Shown one piece after another: positions 8,938-16,900 of a DNA stretch of 27,378 bases. The stretch's first letter is position 1; each line of letters opens with the position of its first letter. Under the pieces are notes generated by a model. The model was not told the DNA's origin, searched no databases, and worked only from the letters and a program-made list of their open reading frames with translations. The DNA is from Amphimedon queenslandica (lineage: Eukaryota; Porifera; Demospongiae; Haplosclerida; Niphatidae), in the NCBI RefSeq assembly GCF_000090795.2, contig NW_003546960.1, positions 1 to 27,378 on the forward strand, read 5' to 3'. The position numbers were made by a program, and so were the translations under genes.

Positions 8938-8954
8938 TCGTTGCGGACCCCTCA
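8938..8954 (-). repeat. Right terminal inverted repeat of inner element
   Basis: TCGTTGCGGACCCCTCA, the complement of the left arm with one terminal mismatch, immediately followed by the target duplication AAACAAAC (8955-8962). Confidence 0.88.
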
Positions 8955-9236
8955 AAACAAACACATTGCTAAGAAGCACCCTGATGAATCATCTAAGGAA
9001 AACTTAAGAGAAAGTTGAATCTCGTGCCCTAACTGCTCTGAGAAGTATGTTGGAGATCGAATTGGAGTGGGCAGGGAAAGAGAGATGGAGAGGAGCAGCT
9101 ACAAGTAATACTACCCAGCAAAAAAATCTTACTAAGATCTTGTATTATCTGATCAGATAAAGTAAGGTGAGATAAGAATTAAGAACAACCTTATAAGATC
9201 TTATTTGGATCAATCTTAGCTACTATATACAGGCAT

Positions 9237-9452
9237 GATCTTACTTAAGATCTTACTTGACTTATCTTACAATATCACTGATAAGATGTATATGCCTGAT
9301 CTTACTTAAGATCTTACATGAATTATCTTACAATATCATTGATAAGATGTACAGGCCTGATCTTACTTAAGATCTTACATGACTTATCTTACAATATCAC
9401 TGATAAGATGTACAGGCCTGATCTTACTTAAGATCTTACATGAATTATCTTA
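9237..9452. repeat. 61-bp tandem array
   Basis: GATCTTACTTAAGATCTTAC begins at 9237, 9298, 9359 and 9420, giving an exact 61-base period for about three and a half copies. Single-base differences include TGACTTATC versus TGAATTATC alternating between copies. Confidence 0.9.
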
Positions 9453-9800
9453 CGCTTCACATCATTTTAAGTCATACAAGATCTTGAAAGATCTTACAAG
9501 TTGCGTGATGTCACAGGAAGTAGTTGACAACCCACGATAGCCTTTACAAAAGTATGAGCATATAAAGAAAGCAAACTTTCAACAAAGTTAAACTTAATTA
9601 AGCTATAATGACATCATTATTATGTATTTAAGCAATGTAAGTTCTTGCTCAGATCTTACAATTGCAGTCATTTTAATACTATGGGATATGCTTGGAATCC
9701 CGAATCCGAACTTAACTATTTCTTCAAGATTTTGACAAGATCTTACAATATCCTTCATGATATTAGTTCATAACAAGTAAGAGTCTTAAAAGATCATACA

Positions 9801-9960
9801 AGATTTAATTCCAGATCTTGACTGATAATGTAAGATTTAATTCTAAATCTTTACTGAAAATGTAAGATTTCATTCCTGATCTTGACTGATCATGTAAGAT
9901 TTAGTTCCTGATCTTGACTAATAATGTAAGATTAATCGTCAGACCATGCCTGATCATGTA
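9801..9960. repeat. 32-bp tandem array
   Basis: AGATTTAATTCC-type units start at 9801, 9833, 9865 and 9897 and continue with a weaker fifth copy. Each contains GATCTTGACTGATAATGTA or a variant. The period is 32 bases. Confidence 0.85.
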
Positions 9961-9964
9961 AGAC

Positions 9965-10079
9965 TTATCATAAGATCTTGGCAAGATTTATCATAAGATC
10001 TTGGCAAGATTTATCATAAGATCTTGGCAAGATTTATCATAAGATCTTGGCAAGATTTATCATAAGATCTTGGCAAGAT
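9965..10079. repeat. 23-bp tandem array, five copies
   Basis: The unit TTATCATAAGATCTTGGCAA plus GAT repeats at 9965, 9988, 10011, 10034 and 10057 with essentially no divergence. This points to recent amplification or ongoing homogenisation. Confidence 0.92.
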
Positions 10080-12162
10080 TTTGGAACTTCTTGTCTAATG
10101 ATCTTGCAAGAACAGGCATGATTAAACATGCAAGATCATTTGTAAGGTTTCATAAGATCTTAAGTAAGATCTTACGTAAGATTTTTTTGCTGGGTACGTA
10201 GCACTACATTTACTTACCTGCTTTGTATTTTGGGTAGACCTATAAGTAAGGCTTTTTGTACCTTTATCAATTTTTTGCCTTTTATATAATTATATAGATT
10301 TATAACTTTGACTAGCTTGATCCATCATCTGGAGAAGTCCCACAATGAGAAAGTTCCAATCAATAAACTCTCATTTGAATCTATGAAAGAGTTTTATCTG
10401 TGGAAAAAGCAAGAAGAGTAGTCATCTGATTCACTTTATGTCCAAGATAGTGGTTGCCGTCTTCAAGGATTGAATCGCAAACAATACTATTATTGCCATC
10501 ACTCTGGAGTCTTTAAAGCCAAGGGAAAGACCTTAAAGCTCTTAAAACCCAAGGTTCCTGTAAAATAAACCAGTTCTGTACAGCAAACATGCAGGTGTCA
10601 GAGGATACAGTAACTGGAAAGTGACGGTGACACATTGCAATCATCATATTGGACACACTTTGGATATATGTCATCTTAAAACACCATCTGAAACAACAAT
10701 GCGTATTGCTGCTAAGCTACAAATGGGTGTTTCCATTGACAGAATATTGGATGATGTCCGTGATGAAGTGACTGGTTCCATCAAAAGAGAACATTTGATG
10801 TCACATCAAGACGTATACAATATTCAATCCCAACTGAATGTACATAGTATCAAAAAGCATCAGAATGATTTGTTTAGTGTGTCTGCGTGGGTGGCTGAAA
10901 TGCAAGAAATGCCATATAATCAAGTCTTAGTCTTTAAAAATCAAGGTATCAACCAGGAGAATGAATGTGATAATTTGGGAAATGAAGATTTTCTACTTGC
11001 TATTCAGACCAAATACCAGCGTGACATGAAGCTCAAATATGGTGATAAAGTAATATGTATGGATGACACTCACAGTACAACTGTATATGACTTCAGTCTC
11101 ATTACTGTTTTAGTTGTAGATGATCATGGTGAGGGCATTCCAGTGGCATGGGCTATTGCTAATCAAACTGATGCAGCCCTTTTGAGAGAGTTTCTAAAGC
11201 CTATACATGCAATAATAGGTCCCATTAATCCAATCATATTCATGTCAGATATGGCTGATCAATTTTTTACAGCTTGGATTGGGGTCTTTGGTCGTGGGGA
11301 AACAAAGCACTTGTATTGTACTTGGCATTTAGACAAAGCTTGGCGGAAAGGATTGATTGCGAATATTGCGAAAAATGAAGACCGAATTGAACTATATCAC
11401 CACTTAAGAGTTTTGTTGGAGGAAACGGAAGAGGCCAATTTTCAAGTACTACTTCAGAAAGTGCTCTCTCACATGATACAGAAACATCCAAAGTTTAGTG
11501 TATATTTTAATGAAACATATTTATCTTTGATTTAGAAATGGGCATTTTGCTTTAGAAAAAGAGCACCTGTGAACACCAACATGTTTGTTGAAGCATTTCA
11601 CAGGAAATTAAAAACTGTTTATTTTGAAAAGAAGCAGAATTGCCGAGTTGATAAATTATTGTTTACATTATTAAAGATATCTCGAGATCTAATCCTTGAA
11701 GCAATGAGAAAAGATGAGATTGGAAAAAGGACCCATAGAAAATGTGAGATACGTAAACGTTGTCAAACAGCTATAGTCATGAAGAACAGTGGTGTAGCAG
11801 CATCTTTTTTGTCTGAAAATACATGGAATGTGCGTAGTTGTTCAAATAATGCCGTTTATACTGTCCATCTTTCTAAAGAGTCATGTGATTGTCAGTTGAA
11901 GTGTCCTAACTGTGGGGCCTGTGTTCATATGTATGTTTGCTCATGTGTGGATCATGCAGTTCATTATACAGTCTGTAAGCATACTCACCTAGTTCATATG
12001 CAACTACATAATGACAGACAGAAGATTGTAAATGAATCTCAAAATATGATGGAAGATAATGGAATTTCACCTGCCTTTAATAATTTGGAAAGAAATCTGG
12101 CACAGTCTGACAATTGTGAGAGAGCTACTGAAGAAGAGAATACAACAGTTACAGAGGACCAG

Positions 12163-12216
12163 GAGTATGGGTTAGAAAAGGTGGATAAGGAGTATGGGTT
12201 AGAAAAGGTGGATAAC
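12163..12216 (+). repeat. 27-bp in-frame duplication inside the MULE transposase
   Basis: Two back-to-back 27-base units encode EYGLEKVDK and EYGLEKVDN, in the acidic linker between the SWIM-like motif and the PHD finger. The copies are almost identical, so the duplication is young and keeps the frame. Confidence 0.9.
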
Positions 12217-12597
12217 GATTCTACAGTTGGGTTGGAATACTATAAGGAGCTCCTACAGTCGTCCAGTGCAGCTGCTAAGTCACTTATTTCATCCAAACAG
12301 GTATTTCAAGACAAAGTGTCTGAGCTACAACTACTTGCCAGAAAAGAAAGTTCATATGAAATTATTAATACTGTGTGCAGTCATCTTACATCAGCCATTA
12401 GTGTTTTAAAAGCATCAAGAGAAGTAACACCATCCACAATTTCCTCTATAAATGTTAAGAAATGGCCTGCACCTAACTCCAATTTTGAGAAACAACTTCG
12501 GTTTCATAGCACAAAAAAGAAAAGGAAAAGTCTAAGTCGATGGGCTAAACCAAGTAGAGAAGAAGAGTGTTCAAAAGAAACAATGGACAGTGTTAGG

Positions 12598-12750
12598 GTT
12601 GAAGTTTGTGGTATTTGTAAGAAACAAGATAGCGATCAAGATAATTCTGACATAGTTGACTGGATTGAATGCAGCAAATGCAACTTATGGGTTCATGTAG
12701 CATGTGCTTCTTGTGATATTGATGATGATTACTTGTGCTTCAATTGTACT
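12598..12750 (+). other. PHD finger at the end of the MULE transposase
   Basis: The C4HC3 spacing is complete: CGIC, then ECSKC, NLWVHVAC and LCFNC, ending at the stop. PHD fingers commonly read the H3 tail. Here it may direct insertion to particular chromatin, which is inference. Confidence 0.85.
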
Positions 12751-12852
12751 TGAATATATTATTTCATGTTTTTGCTCTCTCAGTTTTCTTAGTACTTTTT
12801 GCTCTCTTTATCTATGGTTTTGTAATGTGAAAGATTTGATGAAAACCAATTC

Positions 12853-12858
12853 AATAAA
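12853..12858 (+). terminator. Polyadenylation signal of the MULE transposase
   Basis: AATAAA lies about 100 bases after the TGA of the transposase and before the right inverted repeat, followed by T-rich sequence. Position and context suit the 3' end of the plus-strand transcript. Confidence 0.55.
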
Positions 12859-12914
12859 ACTTTAATTTCAAAACATAATTTTTTGTTATTTTACTCATTA
12901 TAATTCATTTGAAC

Positions 12915-13001
12915 GTCACGTGATACTGGCAACACCTTCTACCGTTTCAGTCCAAAATGCGGTATTTTACGGATTGGCTCGTACTGTCGCTAATGGCTAG
13001 T
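12915..13001 (-). repeat. Right terminal inverted repeat of outer MULE
   Basis: Complement of the left arm, ending GCTAATGGCTAGT, followed at once by the target duplication TTACTTTCA (13002-13010). Confidence 0.9.
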
Positions 13002-13010
13002 TTACTTTCA

Positions 13011-13499
13011 CAAAAAGAGCAGCCAATGCCAATCCAGTTCTACAAGTACATCTACACAGTCTACTAGCACTTCAAGTTTAGCAGGTATGTTAACATTAAA
13101 AAATCTGGTAGCTATTGAAAACTTGGTTATATAGTAATTATACGGCAATTTCCATGGGAATCCATGAGGATAAAGTGGGTGTGGCCAAAAAATCGGCACA
13201 CTTGGTGCGCCACCACCCCTTCCCCTTCCACCTCTTACCCTAGAGCGCCCCTCGCCAGATTCCTACATACACCCCTGAATCTTATCAGGATCTTGGAAAA
13301 AACTTCACTAGGTTTTGTTGGGAATTAATTTTTACAAGGAGCAAAGGAATGACGAAAGTGACACAACAAAACAGAGCCCAAAGTCACACGTTCACTCAAT
13401 AAAATCTACCAATTTTATCCACATCAAAGGTGTGCATTAATTATACTGTCAATTGCTTAAGGTCCATTTTAAAATAAAACACATACAAATATTACTTAC
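13011..13499. other. Spacer between transposon and last clear Trio exon
   Basis: Contains a GC-richer patch (about 13190-13280, CGCCACCACCCC and AGCGCCCCTCGCC) like the ends of other short elements here. It also holds a weak candidate terminal exon at 13325-13405 on the minus strand. No further gene seen. Confidence 0.4.
13325..13405 (-). CDS. Weak candidate terminal exon of the Trio-type gene
   Basis: After an acceptor GGTAG at 13409-13406, a phase-0 frame of 26 codons (ILLSERVTLG...) runs to a TAA. It would fit the phase left by the exon ending at 13500. It shows no domain and no nearby AATAAA, so it could be chance. The real gene may instead continue beyond the transposon. Confidence 0.2.
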   Translation of the reverse strand: MLLSERVTLGSVLLCHFRHSFAPCKN

Positions 13500-13990
13500 T
13501 GGAGAACTGAACATATTCTTAGACTTCTTTTTACTTCGTTCAGGCTTCATTGATGTTAAGCTGATGATGACATAATATTTTTTGATTACCTTATAATAGT
13601 GCCTAACTCACCTATGTCTTGCGTTGCTGCCACTTTCTTTTAAATTGAATTTACTATCTTTAGCTAAAAAAATGATGTCAAAGTCAACAATATCAATAGC
13701 ATCATACTTGGTTCACTTAGTATTGGACTTTCCCCACAATAAGGTGCCATAAATGTTCTTGGTACCCAACCTTCAGTGCCAGGTGCATATTCCCCAATTG
13801 AATCACTTTTAAGTATTCTGGCAAGCCACCAATCTCCCATTGAATTGATGACATCATAAACCTATATAAGCATTGAAAACTTTGTCAATTTAGCAAAACA
13901 AACTTGGCCTTTTTTTAAATTAAAAATATATTGTCCTTGAATAGGTGCAGGACAGTCTTCCTCTGCAACATAGAGATTAAATTTTTCCTT
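13500..13990 (-). CDS. Trio: Trio module: second SH3 domain and basic tail (exons 32-35)
   Basis: NLYVAEEDCPAP, VVYDVI-like strands (split by a 42-nt intron), GDWWLARILKSD and EGWVPRTFMAPY form an SH3 fold with the paired Trp and the Pro of the ligand groove. Reading straight through exon 33 would stop at a TAG near 13664. A GTGAACC donor at 13716 and the TTTTTTTAG acceptor before 13663 avoid it and lead, via a consensus GTGAGT donor, to a Lys-rich tail (MKPERSKKKSKNMFSSP). That exon ends at GTAAGT, so transcription continues further left. Confidence 0.8.
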
Positions 13991-16900
13991 CTGAAAAGCA
14001 TATCAGTGACAGAAAGCATAGGAGGTATGTCATACTGTTGCTTCTTCAGTACCATTTTCTTGATTTCCAGTACTACTGATATCATCGTCTGAACCAAGTT
14101 CATCTAAACTAGAGTCACTCATGTCTTGCAACACATCTGAGTGTTTAGAAAGTGAGTCATGACATGGCGAGCATCTCCTAAACACTCATCAAGTAAAGTG
14201 ATTATTTAATAGAATAATGTACTTCTGTGGCAAAATATCAATTTCAACAGTACTGCTCCGGCTACGAGCACTTGGCTGCTTAAGAGCTAAAGTAACATTA
14301 GTCAAACAATTAGAAACAATCATTTTGCTCACCTTTCAACATTTCAAATTGTTGATTTAGAATTTCTTTAATGGTGCGAATCCATTCTTGCTTTTTTTCT
14401 GTACTAGAAGCCTCCAGTATGTAATATTTGTCCCAGTCACCAATTTGGCCAGTTCCAACAGCAAAACGACAAGGACTATCAGCTTGCTTTTCAGTTAAAG
14501 TCATATTATGTACCTAGACATTTACTGATGAAGAACTATGGCTCATATGCATGCACTAACTTTTAGAAAATCTTTAAAAACATAAAGTCCATCATTATCT
14601 TTTTCTTTTGTAATTATCATCATTAGGTCAAGTAAGAAAACATGACGATGAGCCCCAACAGCCCACCTCGCCCTTTCATAAACAGTAAATTCATCCTACA
14701 ATTTGTAAATAGAAAGAGCAAGTTATAGTGAAAAACTCCTAAGATTGTTTTCACCACATTGCACACAAAGCAGTCATTTCATTTCTTTTTTAAGACTCAG
14801 TCTTCATACAGTATCTGTGTCCAGTATCTCTGTGTTCAGTATCTCTTTTATATTGCTGCTAGAAAGCTTAAGACTTGTTCTCCTTGTAACAAATCATTTT
14901 AATTGCGCTTTTCATGCAATAAGGTGTGGCCACACTCATTTAGTATAAGTAGAACGGGTAGTTTAGATGCTAACTGCTAATGAGTTTTAAGTTTTATTTC
15001 TCCAATGCATGTATAGAAGAAATGTCAATGTGACATACAAATCGTGTACACAAATATCAAAATATCACATGTGGGTGAAAGCAATCCTACATGTAGGTAT
15101 GACTTTGGGACTAGTTTCAACCCAGGTTGTAATTTCACTATCAATTTCATTTACTTGTAACACTATCTGCCCATTAGCATGAATATTTCCGTGATAGCCC
15201 ACAATCATGCTTAAAGCCATTGCATCATTTGCTTGCTTAGGCACATCTTGCATTAACTGCAAGGCTTGCTCTAACAAAGGCACATTCCATCCAGCTTTTT
15301 GAGATGATTTGAGAAGGTCTTTTAACAATAACTGGTATTTTGTAATGCGCTGAACTGGTCTAATCAAAAATGATGCTATATCTTCTCTAAATCCAAGTTT
15401 CAGCTGCAAATCCTGCATTAAATAACAATGACAGAACTACATCATACTTATAACAACCTTAAAAAAAGTGCCTCCTTGATGTATATAAGTCCAGATAAAA
15501 GACTCTGACTTTGGTTTATTTTCACAATAGCTGACATAGAGCTTAAATTCAGAGTGCTGATAGTATAAATAAAAAAATATTGTAGTACATGCATTATACC
15601 TTATCAAGAAAGCACTGTGCCACTGCTTCTAATGAATTTTGAGCCTTCTCTAAAAGTTCTTGAAACACACTACAATAAATATATTGTTATGCAGAATTAG
15701 TACAAAGCAATAGATAAACATTTTTAATTAAACATTATAACACCCCAACTAGGGATACATTGCATTTGTATGACAAAGACTGAGGGCCGCAGGCCTGAGA
15801 GCGAGGTCATACAAATGTGATGTATTCGGCAGCGGGGATGTTATTAACGTATTTGTGTGATAATGAGTGAGCGTATCAAAGGCACGTGCCAATGTGTATG
15901 CTCTGTAGCACTACACCTTATGGTAAAAAATGAAAGCAATGGAGGACAGGAGGCTCAGAAAAAGGTACTTTATCAACAGATTTAGGCATTAGATTCCCTC
16001 ATAAAAAATCTTAGCAAGATCTTGTGTGACATTATAAGGGTCAGTAAGATGAATGTAAGATGTCATATGGATAGGCATCTTGTAAAATCTTGCCTTGCAC
16101 AATCTTGCAAGATCATTAGCAATAATTTTCATGATCTTACATGATTTTAATCATGTAAGATCACTTAAAATCTTATTTACAAGATCTTTTATGTTCATGA
16201 ATTTAAATTGATCATGCAAGATTGCAAGATAATGTATGTTCATAAGATTTTTACAAGATCTTTTATGATTGCAAGATCAAATGTAACTTAAAAATCTCAC
16301 AATATGTCACGACCTTGTAAGATTACAATGTCATGTGTGAATTAAAGATCTTAAATAATGTTGGCTATNNNNNNNNNNCTATTGCAAGATCTTTCAAGAG
16401 ATCAAGATCATGTATGAATGAAGATCTTGTATTGTTTGTAAGAATGCAAGATCCTGTAAATTAAAGATTTTGCATCATATTAAGATCTTGTAGGAATGTA
16501 AGATCCTTTATGATTGCAAATCATGCATGAGTTCATGATCTTGCACTTTTTGTGCTTCTTATAAAATCTTTTAATCTTGAAAATTATCCATGACCATGTA
16601 GCATGAAAGATCATGTGCGATCATGAATATTATATTTCAACAGCATCTTGAGTCATGCATAATATTGAAATATCTTGCAAGACACATGACGTCATAGAAA
16701 GTAAAGGACAACCCACGATAGCCCTTTCTGGAAATACAGTATATAAAAAAAGCAAATTTCGAATCTAATTAAAGTCAATAAACATCATACATTATTTATT
16801 ATGAACGGGACAATTGATTCAAAACGGTTTAAGATGGCTGGAAAAGATGGCCGAAAAGTAGAAAACTGCAAAAATTAAAGCCACAAAATTGATTTTTGGA

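Larger units (their letters stand above)
2874..8954 (-). mobile_element. Inner nested DNA transposon, 6.08 kb, with SAM-like, DDE-like and Ulp1 frames
   Basis: The ends are 17-bp inverted repeats (CGAGGGGTCCGCAACGA at 2874-2890, and its complement at 8938-8954 with only the outermost base different). They are flanked by an exact 8-bp duplication. All long frames inside run on the minus strand: a SAM-like/zinc protein (6903-7973), an RNase-H/DDE-like protein (4624-6648) and a Ulp1-type protease (3354-4493). An 8-bp duplication is known for hAT, P and Zisupton-type elements, but the repeats and proteins do not let me assign a family. Both ends also carry the direct repeat AAGTGTACCAGATTT (2898-2912, 8919-8933) and a subterminal GGATTTTT-rich block. 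Confidence 0.85.
9114..10194. mobile_element. Non-coding nested element built of AAGATCTT tandem arrays
   Basis: The ends are perfect 19-bp inverted repeats (CCCAGCAAAAAAATCTTAC at 9114-9132, complement at 10176-10194), flanked by TA on both sides (9112-9113 and 10195-10196). That suggests a TA-inserting family such as Tc1/mariner-like miniature elements. It has no coding frame. The interior holds three tandem arrays with different periods (61, 32 and 23 bases), each built around the palindrome AAGATCTT or GATCTT. It also has a unique core near 9500-9540 with GACAACCCACGATAGCC, shared with the repeat near 16.7 kb. Confidence 0.78.
10303..12753 (+). pseudogene. MULE transposase with SWIM-like and PHD zinc motifs, inactivated
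   Basis: Transposase of the outer element, of the MULE class that cuts and pastes via a DDE RNase-H core. From the 5' end: a FLYWCH/WRKY-like N-terminal part from about 10303 (FESMKEFYLW, then YYYCHHSGVFKAKGK). Next come Asp in CMDDTHS (about 11062), Asp in FMSDMADQF, the C-x2-H pair in YCTWHLDKAW, and the catalytic Glu in MFVEAFHRKL (about 11590). A SWIM-like C-D-C to C-K-H lies near 11885-11985. A PHD finger closes the protein (VCGICKK to YLCFNC). Lesions: TAG at 10419-10421, frame changes near 10548-10562 and 10616-10621, and TAG at 11533-11535 between the second Asp and the Glu. All key residues persist, so decay looks recent. There is no ATG directly before the second large frame, which confirms one gene split by a stop. 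Confidence 0.87.
2702..13001 (+). mobile_element. Outer Mutator-like DNA transposon carrying two nested insertions
   Basis: The element is bounded by 87-bp terminal inverted repeats (2702-2788 and 12915-13001) and a perfect 8-9 bp target duplication. It carries a plus-strand MULE-type transposase gene at about 10303-12753. It spans 10,300 bp but contains a 6,081-bp element with an 8-bp duplication and a 1,081-bp element with a 2-bp duplication. Removing these leaves 3,128 bp, a reasonable size for a MULE with an ~800-codon transposase. The transposase frame carries stops and frameshifts, so this copy cannot move by itself. It lies just downstream of the last clear exon of the Trio-type gene, either in an intron or in the 3' flank. 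Confidence 0.88.

Noticed and set aside
3354..8954. Ulp1, DDE-like and SAM-like genes as part of the outer MULE
   Set aside because: Separate 17-bp ends and an exact 8-bp duplication enclose them, and the strand is opposite to the MULE transposase.
9801..10079. Regular short repeats resembling a CRISPR array
   Set aside because: The 32- and 23-base units follow each other directly with no unique spacers, and the context is animal nuclear DNA with a tandem-repeat-rich transposon.
6903..11569. GTG codons taken as starts (7973, 4493, 10621, 11569)
   Set aside because: In an animal genome these frames more likely begin at an internal ATG, continue from upstream exons or are interrupted parts of longer frames; the positions mark open-frame limits only.
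13664..13861. End of the Trio gene at the in-frame TAG near 13664
   Set aside because: A GT donor inside the exon, a pyrimidine-rich TTTTTTTAG acceptor and two further in-phase exons with consensus donors make splicing past it more likely.
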